NCBI RefSeq assembly: GCF_001412595.2
Contig: NZ_CP012641.2
Span: 123,728 to 187,727, forward strand
Length of the DNA: 64,000 nt
Source: Massilia sp. WG5
GTDB lineage: Bacteria; Pseudomonadota; Gammaproteobacteria; Burkholderiales; Burkholderiaceae_D
Direction: 5' to 3'
Notes under the pieces: generated by a model
Told to the model about the DNA's origin: nothing
Seen by the model: the letters and a program-made list of their open reading frames with translations, nothing else
Database searches by the model: none
In this document: positions 8,479 to 17,345 of the stretch, piece by piece
How the letters are laid out: every line of letters starts with the position of its first letter
Position numbering within the stretch: the stretch's first letter is position 1
Made by a program: the position numbers and the translations under genes

Positions 8479-9164
8479 TTCTTCGCCAGCGCCGCGAGAC
8501 GCGCTTCGATAGCCGATGCCGGCACTGCGCCGGGGACGACCGAGCCATCCTCGAAGACAATGGCCGGGGTACCAAGGACGCGATATTTCGCCGCGAGTGC
8601 GGCGTTGCGTACGAGCGGATTGCTACATGCCTTCTCGGCCGGCTTCACTCCGCGCAGCAGGTAGCCGTTCCACGCGGCCGACCGGTCGCTCGCGCACCAG
8701 ATATTCTCGGCGATCGTTGCCGCGTTTGGATGCAGGCCGGTCAGCGGCAACGGCAGGACGAAGACCGACACGTTCTCAAGCTTGCCCAGTTCGCCCTGCA
8801 GTTGCCGGCAGTACGGGCAATCCGGGTCAGAGAAAACGAAGATCCTGCGCGTGCCGTTGCCCATCTTGATGGCATCAGACTCGCGTAGGTCCGACAGGTC
8901 GAACTTCGGTCGATTGGCCTCGCGCAGGGTGTTCGTCAGCGAGCGGTTCGCCTTCAGGTCGACCACGTCGCCGTTAATCAGGATCGACAGGTCGTCGTTG
9001 ATGTAAATGATTTCGTTGCCGCGCACGATCGAATAGAAATTCCCGAACGCCTTCTTGACCACGGCATCCTTGGTCTGGGGGTATTTCGTGTGCAGGTCCT
9101 GCAGGAAGTCCGCGTGCGCTTGTGCGCAGCAGGCCAGGGAAAGAGCGAGTATCAATTTGCGCAT
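8475..9164 (-). CDS. dsbC: DsbC-family periplasmic disulfide isomerase of the transfer operon
   Basis: The 229-residue exported protein has a signal peptide (MRKLILALSLACCAQAHA), an N-terminal DsbC dimerisation-like domain (GNEIIYINDDLSILINGDVVDL), and a C-terminal thioredoxin fold with the CPYC active site at residues 116-119 and a cis-Pro motif GTPAIVF. A DsbC/TrbB homologue is a usual member of F-type and SXT transfer operons. It helps fold cysteine-rich proteins such as TraU, TraV and TraN, all of which are encoded here. The two Cys near the end of the signal peptide are part of the leader. Confidence 0.93.
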   Translation of the reverse strand: MRKLILALSLACCAQAHADFLQDLHTKYPQTKDAVVKKAFGNFYSIVRGNEIIYINDDLSILINGDVVDLKANRSLTNTLREANRPKFDLSDLRESDAIKMGNGTRRIFVFSDPDCPYCRQLQGELGKLENVSVFVLPLPLTGLHPNAATIAENIWCASDRSAAWNGYLLRGVKPAEKACSNPLVRNAALAAKYRVLGTPAIVFEDGSVVPGAVPASAIEARLAALAKK

Positions 9165-9172
9165 GGCATTCC

Positions 9173-9787
9173 TCAGTAGGCGACCTTGACGTCGATGCCT
9201 GTCGCGCCTTGCGGCCGGGTCAGTTCCAGCGTTACGTCGGCAGTGGTAAAGGGAAGGGAAGGGTGGGCATACGCGTCGCGGCGGATCAGCTGATCAGCGC
9301 CGCCGACCCCGTGCCAGTGAATGGCAAGCCCGGGGTAGTCGTTGTCATTTCCGGGACGGTTATGCAAGCGGAAGCTGACTTTCACAACCCCCGCATCGTT
9401 CGCCGTCGCGCTAAAGTCGGAGATCGAAACATCCTCGGGCTTTGGCGGCGGCGCCTTGCGGACCGCAACCGCGGGCAGAACCGGCGTATTCGACGCCGCC
9501 ACAGGTGCCTGCGATGGCCGTTTCACGAAAAACGCGGCAGCAACTAGCAAGAGCACGCCGCCACCCAACGCGACCCGCATTTCACGGCGGATTTCGAGCG
9601 ACCACCGCTTCTTGCCTGCGGCAGGCGAACCTGCAGCGTCAGCCACAGGCGACAGGCCTTCGTCGTGCAACACCGCGTCACGGAACTTGTAGACGTCGGT
9701 GCCGCATGTCGGGCATGGCAGACTGACCTGCTCCCCCGAGAAAGTCAGTGCGGATTGGTGCCCGGCCGAGCAGCGAAAAGTCGACAT
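9173..9787 (-). CDS. Zinc-ribbon, single-pass membrane protein with DUF3426-like C-terminal domain
   Basis: The ATG at 9787 is preferred over 9793 because the latter sits inside the GAGG box; it gives 204 residues. The order is an N-terminal zinc-ribbon-like motif (CSAGH about 20 residues before CPTCG), a membrane helix near residues 73-88 (VALGGGVLLLVAAAFFV), a proline-rich linker, and a C-terminal beta domain with VSFRLHNRPGNDNDYPGLAIHW. Zinc ribbon plus helix plus DUF3426 is a known betaproteobacterial arrangement. The C-terminal domain resembles that of the protein at 49878-50366. It lies directly upstream of dsbC; its biochemical role is unknown. Confidence 0.7.
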   Translation of the reverse strand: MSTFRCSAGHQSALTFSGEQVSLPCPTCGTDVYKFRDAVLHDEGLSPVADAAGSPAAGKKRWSLEIRREMRVALGGGVLLLVAAAFFVKRPSQAPVAASNTPVLPAVAVRKAPPPKPEDVSISDFSATANDAGVVKVSFRLHNRPGNDNDYPGLAIHWHGVGGADQLIRRDAYAHPSLPFTTADVTLELTRPQGATGIDVKVAY

Positions 9788-9796
9788 ACACATCCT

Positions 9797-10126
9797 CTAC
9801 GAATAGTTGTTCAGCACGACCGCGATGTACGCGGCGCAGACAGGAATAAGCGATATGGACGGCCATAGCATCCGGTCGAAGCCACTGACGACGCGGTAGT
9901 ACAGCGCGAGGATCAGGAGCGCCGAGGCCTTGAACACGAAGACGCCAGGGCCAAAGCCGATATGCGCGATCGCCCAGAGAATCATCGGATTGGTTTCAGA
10001 CCGGCCGGTGTCGGCCGCTCGGAGACTGCTGTGCAGGTCAAGTACCTGGAGGAATGCCAACGCAACGCAAAGGAATGCCAGCAGTCGGCGTTCAGAACGT
10101 TGAAGGGTAGGATCGGGCGTTTTCAA
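9797..10126 (-). CDS. DUF5658-like small membrane protein, first gene of the tra operon
   Basis: This 109-residue protein has three predicted membrane segments (about residues 14-32, 48-73 and 83-104). The combination LQVLDLHSSL, then ETNPMILW and a Lys in the next helix (FVFKASALLIL), resembles DUF5658 proteins, which show a D..T...E.NP pattern. It is the first gene after the palindromic AT-rich motif at 10172-10208 and ends ten bases before the next gene. It is probably an inner-membrane accessory to transfer; no enzymatic function is evident. Confidence 0.6.
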   Translation of the reverse strand: MKTPDPTLQRSERRLLAFLCVALAFLQVLDLHSSLRAADTGRSETNPMILWAIAHIGFGPGVFVFKASALLILALYYRVVSGFDRMLWPSISLIPVCAAYIAVVLNNYS

Positions 10127-10171
10127 GGTTTCCTCGGAAGACCAACGGGTTAGCAGTCCGACGAGGGAAAG

Positions 10172-10208
10172 TTTAATTTTGATTGGCTAAAAAATCAATC
10201 AAAATTAA
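10172..10208 (-). promoter_or_regulatory. Palindromic tra-operon operator (motif copy B) in a 300-bp gene-free stretch
   Basis: The 10127-10427 spacer contains a nearly perfect palindrome: half-sites with core TTAATTTTGATTG on both strands around an A-rich centre. It lies 46 bp upstream of the first tra gene. It is the best-conserved member of the motif family found before other transfer operons. The rest of the spacer is AT-rich with no gene or clear terminator for the flanking minus-strand operons. Confidence 0.6.
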
Positions 10209-10427
10209 GGAAATGAGTATTTTTTTATCAAACGGAGCGTAGCCAGGAAGTGAAGTCCTGCGCCCTGGAGGGAAACACGATTGCAAATTGTGGGAAATGC
10301 GTTAGCAACGATGTTGCAATTCTATAGTAGCAACCAAGGCAATTTCAATCAGGATATTAGAATAAAATACACATTTTTTTGCATATTGTTATTCATCATT
10401 TAACATCTTGTTCCTCCAGCCAATTTC

Positions 10428-11957
10428 CTAATCCTTTGTTGAAGTGTTGGTGTTCAACGGCAACTCGATTTCGATGTGGGTGCCCGCGCCCTGCCCGGTT
10501 TTGATCCGCAGCGTGCCGCCAAACGCGTAGACCCGCTCCTTCATGCCGATCAGCCCAATGCCTTCCTGCACGCCGTCGGGTTCGAACCCAATGCCGTCGT
10601 CGATCACGCCCAGTCGCAGCATCCGCGCGTCCTCGCTGATCCGCACTTTCGCCATGACGACGACGTCCTTGGCCTGAGCATGCTTGACCACGTTGGACAC
10701 GCATTCCTGAATCAGGCGATAAGCGGCGATCGCGAGCGCACCTTCCACCTGGCTGAAGTCGCCAGCGTGATTAAAGGTGAAGGACGGCGCCCCAGGAGCC
10801 GATTCATAGGTCTGCAACATCTCTTCCACTGCCCCCTCGAGCCCGAGCATATCCAGCACTTCCGGCCGGAGGCGACGGACGATCTTGCGTGCGCTCGTAT
10901 AGAGCTGCGCCGAGATGCGGTCGATCGTTTCCGCACTTTCCTTGATGACGGCAGTTTCATGGCTCGCGGGAAGCGCGCTCGCCATGTCCAGGATCCGTCT
11001 GGAGCTATAGCGAGCACCCAGCAAGGTTGCATTCAGTTCATCGTGGATTTCGACCGCGATACTCTTGCGCTCGTCCTCGACGGCGGAGTCCACCTTCTGA
11101 ATCAGCCTACGCTTCTCGGCGTCAGCCTTGAGCGCCTCATTCCGAGACGCCTCCAGATCCTGCGTGCGTGCCAGCACCTTGCCCTCGAGGTTGCGCTTCG
11201 CTTCGTCGAGACTGCGGGACATGTCGTTGATGGCGTCCAGCAGTTCGCCCATCTCGCCGCCGTCGTCGACGTCGAGCTGTACGGAATAGTCGCCGCCGCG
11301 GACATCCCGCAGCGCCCGGATCGCCGTGTTCATCGGCCTGTGAAGCGCTTTGCCGAGCAGGGTAGCCACCCAGACGCTCAGAGGCACCGCGAAGACCAGG
11401 AGAAGCATCTGCAACAGCAGACGCCGCTTTTGCTTGGCGATGGCCGGCTCTTCGGAGAGCAACACATGCACCTCGCCGATCACCTCAGTGGTCTCGACCC
11501 GCTCGCGGTCCTCGCCCGAGAAATGAGGAAGCTCGTCGCTGCCGAAGTCGTCGACTGGTAGCGTACGCCGAAACACCCGGGCGTCGAAGCGGCCGCCACC
11601 AGCCTGTCGGCCATCCTTCGCCTGTATCGACAGGCGTGGTTTGCGTCCGCTGTCGACCACATCGATCCGGTAGATCCATTTGTCGGCCGCGACAAGGCTG
11701 CGCACGGTACGCTCCAGGTCCTTCAGATTGCCTGAGGTAAGGCCGTACTCGCTGTTTTCGGCAATCGCCGCCGCGAGGATCTCGCCATGTTCCCGCAGAT
11801 CGCTGCGCACCTCGTAGGGACCGTTATACCAAAGGTAGACCAGCTCGAAGATCGCCATCACCATCAGCGGAATGGTGGCCATGAGGCTGAGCCGCCAGCT
11901 GATCGTCCGGTTCTTCCAGGCCGATGTCCACACGCGTCGTCGAATCGATGAAATCAT
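10428..11957 (-). CDS. Sensor histidine kinase, NarX/UhpB (HisKA_3) type
   Basis: The 509-residue inner-membrane kinase has a first membrane helix near residues 24-44, a periplasmic sensor domain of about 130 residues, a second helix near 181-201, a HAMP domain (about 202-255), a coiled coil, and a HisKA_3 phosphoacceptor motif DERKSIAVEIHDELN with His305. The ATPase domain carries the N-box ECVSNVVKHAQ, DDGIGF and GIGLIGMKERV. It would phosphorylate the NarL-type regulator encoded at 15981-16637. It follows the substrate-binding protein gene by four bases, suggesting that protein feeds the sensor. It is the last gene of the cargo operon. Confidence 0.92.
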   Translation of the reverse strand: MISSIRRRVWTSAWKNRTISWRLSLMATIPLMVMAIFELVYLWYNGPYEVRSDLREHGEILAAAIAENSEYGLTSGNLKDLERTVRSLVAADKWIYRIDVVDSGRKPRLSIQAKDGRQAGGGRFDARVFRRTLPVDDFGSDELPHFSGEDRERVETTEVIGEVHVLLSEEPAIAKQKRRLLLQMLLLVFAVPLSVWVATLLGKALHRPMNTAIRALRDVRGGDYSVQLDVDDGGEMGELLDAINDMSRSLDEAKRNLEGKVLARTQDLEASRNEALKADAEKRRLIQKVDSAVEDERKSIAVEIHDELNATLLGARYSSRRILDMASALPASHETAVIKESAETIDRISAQLYTSARKIVRRLRPEVLDMLGLEGAVEEMLQTYESAPGAPSFTFNHAGDFSQVEGALAIAAYRLIQECVSNVVKHAQAKDVVVMAKVRISEDARMLRLGVIDDGIGFEPDGVQEGIGLIGMKERVYAFGGTLRIKTGQGAGTHIEIELPLNTNTSTKD

Positions 11958-11961
11958 GGCG

Positions 11962-12894
11962 TCACCGCTTGTCGGGGCTGTTTGCGAAGTGGCGCGCGGT
12001 CTCGTCGACCACCAGGTTCAGCGAGCGCGCAACGTCTTCATTGATCAGGGTTCGGAAATACTTCGGGAACTGCGGCTCGGGCAAACGGCCGGTGCTTTCG
12101 TAGTCACTCACCAGTTCCTCCAGCTGGGCGTTGATCTCCTCGACCTCGGAATACGTCGTCGCAAGCGCGCCCGCGCGCACCAGCGCCGCCGAGAAGCCGA
12201 TGACCGCCTGGCCGTTGCGGTAGGTTGTGAGCAGGACCGTGCGGAGGTTGTCGCTGTTGTAGACCAGGCTGTCCGGGATGGCCAGAATCGCCGGCGACTC
12301 GACGGAGCGACTCAGGATCCGGCTGACGGAGTCGTCGAGTTCGTACTTCTCGACTGTAAGGGGAATCTTCGTCGCGGACGCCGCGCGCTGCAGCGACGGC
12401 TCCAGAAAGGCGGTGCGTCCGCCGAGGACGACCGTGGTGCGTACCGGCCGCTTGAACAGCAGGTTCACGAGCCGCAGCTGCGCGGCGGGTGCCGGTTCTG
12501 CATAGATCGCCGTGGATGGCGGCCGACGCGCACCGGCTGACTCAAGGATCGAGTGATAAACCTGGCTCGAGGTGAAGACCGATATGACCGGCCCCTCGAT
12601 ATTCTCGGCCATCACAGCGCGCAGGGCGGCTGGACCGACAGCAATGACCAGGGCTTTTCGCGTGGCCGGACTCATGGCGTCGCCGACCTGCGCGCGCGGG
12701 AAGCGCCGGCGCAGGTCGGCGACAACCTTTCGGGTCGATTCGCCGTCGTCGGACACGGCGATCACCAGCTCGCGGCGGTCGCGCGGCGCCGCCCGTACGA
12801 CACGAGATTGCGCGACCATCCACAGCGCGGCACCTGCGGCGCGTGTCAGCCACCAGCGGCGGGACCGACTGGGATCTTTGGTGGAAGAACTCAT
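11962..12894 (-). CDS. Periplasmic ABC-type substrate-binding-like protein
   Basis: The 310-residue protein has a long N-terminal targeting region with adjacent arginines before a hydrophobic stretch (SRSRRWWLTRAAGAALWMVAQ), possibly Tat-like, and then a two-lobe periplasmic-binding fold of the ABC_sub_bind type (ELVIAVSDDGESTRKVVADLRRRFP; PVRTTVVLGGRTAFLEPSLQ; ILAIPDSLVYN). No ABC permease or ATPase is adjacent. It sits between a TonB-dependent receptor and a histidine kinase, so it more likely binds a ligand for signalling than for import. The ligand is unknown. Confidence 0.75.
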   Translation of the reverse strand: MSSSTKDPSRSRRWWLTRAAGAALWMVAQSRVVRAAPRDRRELVIAVSDDGESTRKVVADLRRRFPRAQVGDAMSPATRKALVIAVGPAALRAVMAENIEGPVISVFTSSQVYHSILESAGARRPPSTAIYAEPAPAAQLRLVNLLFKRPVRTTVVLGGRTAFLEPSLQRAASATKIPLTVEKYELDDSVSRILSRSVESPAILAIPDSLVYNSDNLRTVLLTTYRNGQAVIGFSAALVRAGALATTYSEVEEINAQLEELVSDYESTGRLPEPQFPKYFRTLINEDVARSLNLVVDETARHFANSPDKR

Positions 12895-12954
12895 GCGTGT
12901 AGCGCTCGGCGGAAAACACTACACCGCATGGTCAGTGCCGACCGACCAGCCGGA

Positions 12955-15087
12955 TCAGTAGCTTACGCGAATCGACGCCGCGTAACGGGTGGCATCGGAA
13001 TAACCGTTCACGACGGTGCGATCGATGTCGTACACCGATGTCGTCAGTCGGTCACTCAAGTGGCTCACCGTGAGCACCGGCGTCAGCGTCGCCCGTGCGA
13101 TCCTGAAAGTCTTCGACACGGTAAGGTCCTGGCGACCGTAACGGCTTTGACCGTTCGGCGCCGCACCGGCCCAGTACAGCGACAAACCTGCGCGCCATCC
13201 GCTGTCGAAGGAACGGGCCACGCCGAGAAGCGCACTGTTCTTCGAGTACTGCGTCTGCTCCTGCGGATCGTTGCTGCGATTGTTTAAGCGCGTATAGCCG
13301 GCGTGCACGCTCCACCCGGTTGTAATGTCAAGGTCTGCCTGGATCTCGGCACCGCGCAGGCGCGCTTCCCCGTGATTGGTCGGGGAGAATGAATCGAGGG
13401 TCAGCCGTTCCGAGATCAGGTTCGTTAGGTGGTCGTCAAAGAGCTTCGCGTCCACCATCAGGCCATATTGCGGGAAATTGCCGCTGTAGCCGATCTCGCG
13501 CGACAACATCTTCTCGGCGTCGAGGTTCCCTCTTGCCAGAGCGCTTTGCGCGAAGTAGGCCGATCCGGACGACGTCACGGGCGGCGTCATGTTCGTCGTG
13601 AGGTAGGACCAGTTTGCGCGCTGCTCGATAATGTCCGGCATGCGGTCGGCGCGCGATACCACGAAGCGCACCGTATTGTTGGCGTCCAGGTGTTTGTTGA
13701 GCGCGACGCGTGGGGAAAAAGGGGATCCGGTCAGATCGTCCTTCTGGTAGAACCCGCCGGCGTTGACGCTCATGGTCTCGAATGGGCGATACTCGACGTT
13801 CGCGAATGCGCGCCAGGTCGTGTTGCCGACGGTTCCCCCAAGGTAGGTCGCGCTGGCGGCCTGGTCGCGACGCAGGCCGAGGCCGCTGACGACGCGCAGC
13901 GCATTCGAGAAGACGTAGGTGTGCTGCAGCTCGATGTCACGCCGACGCTCGCTATAGTCGTTGTTGGTGTTGCCGCACGTAGTCTGCAGGGCCGCGGCGC
14001 CGCGCAAACGGATCGCGATGAGCGCCTGCAGCAAAAGCGCATTGTCCTGCGCAGAGTCGCCGCTGGGCTGGCCGCCCGCGATGATGGTGCGCACGTAATC
14101 CGGATTGGCGCGCCACAGCGCCCCGAGTTCGGGGAGGAACGCGAACGCCGGAATGCATTCGGTCCAGCCTTCGCGGTTCTTGTGCTCGGACTGGTACGCC
14201 TGCACCCTGAACTCCTGGTTCGCGGATACGGTATGGCGCCAGGTCAGGCTAAGGTCGCGCTCCCTGAGACCGACGTCGGGATACGTTACCTGGTACTGGT
14301 CGGCGACGACTTGTTGCTGCTTGCTGTTCACCAGCGAGAACTGCAGGTCGACCTGATCCTGCGCCGTCAATTCGGTGGTCGACCGCCAGTTAAAGCGGTC
14401 GGTCCTGATCCCGTCGTGGTCCGGGAACGCTCCGGAGTTGCCGAAACTGGTGACGCGATCGAATCCCTTGTTCTCCGTATGCTCGGCCGAGAGCCGCAGA
14501 CGCGTAGCGCCGATCGAGCCGGCATAGCGCGCATAGCCCTCGCCAAGATCGCGCGAGCCGGCGGTCGCCCGCACCGCGGCGCCGTCCACCGCCTGAGGGT
14601 CCTTGGTGATGATGTTCACGACAGCTTCCATCGAGTTCGGACCATAGGACGCACTGTTCGGCCCACGCGTCACCTCGATCCGCTGGATGTCGTCGATCGA
14701 AACCGGCAGCGCGGCCCAGTCGACGCGAGCGAACGCCGAACGGTAGGCGGACACCCCGTCGATCAAGACGTTCAGGCGCCGCGGCGAGTAAATGTTGGTT
14801 CCGTGATAGTTGATGCGGTAGTCGCTGTTTGTCAGCTGCGTGACCTCCATGCCCGGAACCAGACGCAGCGCTTCAGGAACCGACCGGATTCCGTACTTAT
14901 CGAGCATATCGGCCGTGATGACGGTGACGCTGCCGGGTACGTCCGCTAACGACTGTTTCAGGCGTGTCGGCGTCAACACGACCGACACGTCATCGGAAAG
15001 TGGATCGTCGTTGGTTCTTGCAAGCGAAGGACTGTTGGCGAGCAACGCGAGCGCACCAACGGCGAGGAGGCGAGGGGTTCCGTTCAT
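12955..15087 (-). CDS. TonB-dependent outer-membrane receptor
   Basis: The ATG at 15087 gives 710 residues with a signal peptide (MNGTPRLLAVGALALLANSPSLA). A TonB-box-like segment (DDVSVVLTP) is followed by a plug domain (PGSVTVITADMLDKYGIRSVPEALRLVPGM, then RIEVTRGPNSASYGPNSMEAVVNIITKD) and a long beta barrel ending in an aromatic residue (IRVSY). TonB-dependent receptors import siderophores, cobalamin, nickel or carbohydrates. I see no N-terminal signalling extension of the FecA kind. It is cotranscribed with a two-component system, so it may deliver or sense that system's ligand. Confidence 0.93.
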   Translation of the reverse strand: MNGTPRLLAVGALALLANSPSLARTNDDPLSDDVSVVLTPTRLKQSLADVPGSVTVITADMLDKYGIRSVPEALRLVPGMEVTQLTNSDYRINYHGTNIYSPRRLNVLIDGVSAYRSAFARVDWAALPVSIDDIQRIEVTRGPNSASYGPNSMEAVVNIITKDPQAVDGAAVRATAGSRDLGEGYARYAGSIGATRLRLSAEHTENKGFDRVTSFGNSGAFPDHDGIRTDRFNWRSTTELTAQDQVDLQFSLVNSKQQQVVADQYQVTYPDVGLRERDLSLTWRHTVSANQEFRVQAYQSEHKNREGWTECIPAFAFLPELGALWRANPDYVRTIIAGGQPSGDSAQDNALLLQALIAIRLRGAAALQTTCGNTNNDYSERRRDIELQHTYVFSNALRVVSGLGLRRDQAASATYLGGTVGNTTWRAFANVEYRPFETMSVNAGGFYQKDDLTGSPFSPRVALNKHLDANNTVRFVVSRADRMPDIIEQRANWSYLTTNMTPPVTSSGSAYFAQSALARGNLDAEKMLSREIGYSGNFPQYGLMVDAKLFDDHLTNLISERLTLDSFSPTNHGEARLRGAEIQADLDITTGWSVHAGYTRLNNRSNDPQEQTQYSKNSALLGVARSFDSGWRAGLSLYWAGAAPNGQSRYGRQDLTVSKTFRIARATLTPVLTVSHLSDRLTTSVYDIDRTVVNGYSDATRYAASIRVSY

Positions 15088-15091
15088 GAGG

Positions 15092-15973
15092 TTAGCTTGA
15101 CAAGTTGGGATAGGTGAAAGCGACGAAGTGGACCGCATTGAGCGCGAAGTGCGTGAGGATTGCGCCTTCGAGACGCCTCGAGACGAGGTAAGCCGCCCCG
15201 TAGTGCAGCCCAGCGACCGTCGCCAGAACCATCAGCATCGGGCCGCCCTTGACATGGGCGATCCCGAACAGGACCGCCGAGACGACTGCCGAGAACACCG
15301 TGCCGAACCGCCAGCTCGACGTCAGCCGTGCAATGCCGGCGAGCGTGAAACCGCGGAAGAACGCCTCTTCCGTCACGCAGGTGAACAGCAGGTTCGAGGT
15401 CAGGAAAAAAGCCGAATAAGGAGTCCATTTCAAGTCCGGGCGGACGTAGTTGAGGAGCATGCCAATCCCGAGCACGACGACAACCGTCAGCGCCGTTACC
15501 GACCATACCCGTCGGAGCATCTGGGCCCACTCGCTCGGGTTTCGTAGCCGCTGGCAAAATACGCCGGCGAGGATCACGCCGACCGCTGCCATGTCGAAGT
15601 TGGCACGTATGCTGTAGGCGGCCGCGTCTGTGGAAAAATGGACCTGGTCGACCAGCGTAGGATTGACGAACCCGGGAAAACGGTGCGCGGCGAACATGAA
15701 TGGTGCGACCCAGGTCGCCAGCAGCAACGGCACACGCAGCCAGGGTAGTGAGGCCTCACGGCCCGCGATCGCGAGCATCGCATAGAGTGCAAGCCAGCAC
15801 GGCGCCTGCCAGGTCAGGAAGCCCGTCGCCATGCCAGCCAGGCACGCCAGGGCCAGGATGGGCGCCCACAGCCAGGTTCGGCAGCCGCGAATCTCCGGTG
15901 CTGGCGACCAGAGCGCCAGGACTGCCGCGGCCAGAGTCCCGAATGTCAGTATGAAGTCCCAGCTGAACGACAT
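15092..15973 (-). CDS. CPBP-family intramembrane metalloprotease
   Basis: The start at 15973 gives 293 residues with about eight membrane segments. The C-terminal part contains the CPBP (CAAX protease and bacteriocin-processing) motifs: EEAFFRG near residue 210, FGIAHVKGG and HFALNAVHF, supplying the glutamates and histidines of the active site. These enzymes cleave within membranes, in peptide processing, immunity or signalling. Encoded between a response regulator and a TonB receptor, it could regulate that system. The start is not certain because the ribosome-binding site is weak. Confidence 0.82.
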   Translation of the reverse strand: MSFSWDFILTFGTLAAAVLALWSPAPEIRGCRTWLWAPILALACLAGMATGFLTWQAPCWLALYAMLAIAGREASLPWLRVPLLLATWVAPFMFAAHRFPGFVNPTLVDQVHFSTDAAAYSIRANFDMAAVGVILAGVFCQRLRNPSEWAQMLRRVWSVTALTVVVVLGIGMLLNYVRPDLKWTPYSAFFLTSNLLFTCVTEEAFFRGFTLAGIARLTSSWRFGTVFSAVVSAVLFGIAHVKGGPMLMVLATVAGLHYGAAYLVSRRLEGAILTHFALNAVHFVAFTYPNLSS

Positions 15974-15980
15974 CGAGGCT

Positions 15981-16637
15981 TCACAAATCAATGAGATGGT
16001 GTTTCGCCGCCAGCATGGTCAGTTCGGCAGGGCGGGAAATGCCGAGCTTCTCCTTGATGGTCATGCTGGCGTTCGAAACAGTCTTCGGCGAGAGCTTCTG
16101 GTCCTCGGCGATTTCCGCGATGGTCATTCCCTTGGCCATGAGCTTAGCGATTTCAAGCTCCCGCTCGGTCAACGACGAAAACGGCGTACGCTCCCCGCGC
16201 ACCTGGAGCTTCGCCATGCGATCAGCGATACGCGGCTGGAAATACAGCTTCCCGTCCCGGGCGTGTTGCACGGCGTCGGCCAGCTCGGTCTCTTCGCAAT
16301 CCTTGTTCACGAACGCCAGGGCGCCGACGTCGTAGGTCCGCTTGATGAGTGTGTTTTGGTCGAACTGGCTGCAGAACACAATGCGTGCATTCGGATCCGC
16401 CCTCAGCAGGTCGGCCGCGACATCGAAACCGGTCATTTTTTCGCCGAAGCGCATGTCAAGCAACACGACGTCCGGCTTGGTCTGCTGGTACAGCGGAACG
16501 ACCTCCTCAGCACTCTTCGCCTGCCCGATCACCGTGATACCGCGCTTTTCCAGGGCGGTAGCAATGCCGGTCCGGACAATCTGGTGATCGTCTGCGAGTA
16601 ATACCGTCGTCCGCGTGGGCTCGTTCTTCAAGTGCAT
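15981..16637 (-). CDS. NarL/LuxR-family response regulator
   Basis: The 218-residue protein has a receiver domain with the acidic pair in LADDHQ, phosphoacceptor Asp61 in VVLLDMRFGE, and the conserved Lys in VNKDCEE. A C-terminal LuxR-type helix-turn-helix follows (SSLTERELEIAKLMAKGMTI, then AEIAEDQKLSPKTVSNASMTIKEKLGI). It is the likely partner of the kinase at 10428-11957 and heads the operon. Divergent orientation from the par operon leaves a 270-bp regulatory region that it may control. Confidence 0.95.
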   Translation of the reverse strand: MHLKNEPTRTTVLLADDHQIVRTGIATALEKRGITVIGQAKSAEEVVPLYQQTKPDVVLLDMRFGEKMTGFDVAADLLRADPNARIVFCSQFDQNTLIKRTYDVGALAFVNKDCEETELADAVQHARDGKLYFQPRIADRMAKLQVRGERTPFSSLTERELEIAKLMAKGMTIAEIAEDQKLSPKTVSNASMTIKEKLGISRPAELTMLAAKHHLIDL

Positions 16638-16785
16638 CCCCGATATGGCGTGGCGTCTGGTTTGCCGATCGATAGCAATTTCATTGCCACTGTTCTGTTA
16701 CACGAATTCTAACACTCGGCACTATTGGCTCAAAGCTAATAATGAGCCTTGTTGCTTTCGCCAAAGCATCTTCATGTCACATCTA

Positions 16786-16814
16786 TTGACGTTAAATAGA
16801 TTTAGTCGTAACAT
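16786..16814 (+). promoter_or_regulatory. Candidate sigma70 promoter for the 16908-parA-parB operon
   Basis: TTGACG at 16786-16791 and TAACAT at 16809-16814 are separated by 17 bp, pointing toward the 16908 gene. The leader hairpin and the 18-bp palindrome lie downstream of this promoter. Confidence 0.5.
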
Positions 16815-16834
16815 AGCGTCAGCTCGTCGGGCCA

Positions 16835-16850
16835 TGCGTGAGCAGACGCA
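16835..16850 (+). promoter_or_regulatory. GAGCAG leader hairpin, copy L1
   Basis: TGCGT and ACGCA form a perfect 5-bp stem closing the loop GAGCAG. The same loop with different but complementary stems is found before the genes at 23525, 27964, 33647 and 37886. As in those copies, an ACCATCATC stretch and an AGGAG box follow before the start codon at 16908. Confidence 0.5.
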
Positions 16851-16854
16851 CCCC

Positions 16855-16872
16855 ACTTTCGCGCGCGAAAGT
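16855..16872. repeat. 18-bp palindrome ACTTTCGCGCGCGAAAGT, copy 1
   Basis: This is a perfect 18-bp palindrome. Seven further copies are in the window (near 23253, 25987, 27336, 32668, 38937, 42474 and 56191), two of them with one mismatch. This copy lies 36 bp before the first gene of the parAB operon, so a centromere (parS-like) or an operator for a plasmid repressor are both possible. Confidence 0.7.
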
Positions 16873-16907
16873 ACGGCCGAGCTCTAACCATCATCCAGGA
16901 GATTCTC

Positions 16908-17333
16908 ATGAAAACCGATCTGTATTCGCGCATGTTTTCCCGCTTCGAAGACCTGATTCCAGATCTTCCGAACATCTCGGCTTGCGGCGCCGCCTTCTAC
17001 GCTCCGCCTAAAACGCCGGCAGACTTGGCCTTGTTCTGCAGCGTCTCGTCCTGCGAAGGAGACATGCTCGAGCTTGAGCTCATGAAGGACGAAGTTGCAC
17101 ACGGCATCGAACAGCGGACCCAGTGGATGAAGTTCAAGCTGGATCGCAAAGCGCGCACTGCATGCCTGATCGCATGCCAGACCGAGTCCGGACAAGAATC
17201 TATCCAATATGAAACTATTTACCCACAATCCCGACGCCTTCCGTTAAACTCGTTCGCTGTCAATTGGCTAGGGATCCTGGTGAACCTGCAGTTCGCCTTC
17301 CGGAGCGTCGTTCCTGCCGTGTCGTTTAACTGA
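16908..17333 (+). CDS. Hypothetical protein preceding parA
   Basis: The ATG at 16908 follows AGGAG at a good distance and gives 141 residues. It is a soluble protein with a basic middle (EVAHGIEQRTQWMKFKLDRKARTACLIACQTESGQESIQYETIYPQ) and a hydrophobic C-terminal stretch (FAVNWLGILVNLQFAFRSV). I do not recognise the family. It lies 12 bp upstream of parA under a leader hairpin of the type found before the accessory-region genes, so it may be an auxiliary partition or host-interaction factor. Confidence 0.7.
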   Translation: MKTDLYSRMFSRFEDLIPDLPNISACGAAFYAPPKTPADLALFCSVSSCEGDMLELELMKDEVAHGIEQRTQWMKFKLDRKARTACLIACQTESGQESIQYETIYPQSRRLPLNSFAVNWLGILVNLQFAFRSVVPAVSFN

Positions 17334-17345
17334 AGAGAGCGTCTC

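Noticed and set aside
13429..14949. 506-codon plus-strand frame opposite the TonB receptor gene
   Set aside because: Antisense shadow; the receptor frame has a signal peptide, plug motifs and an aromatic C-terminal end.
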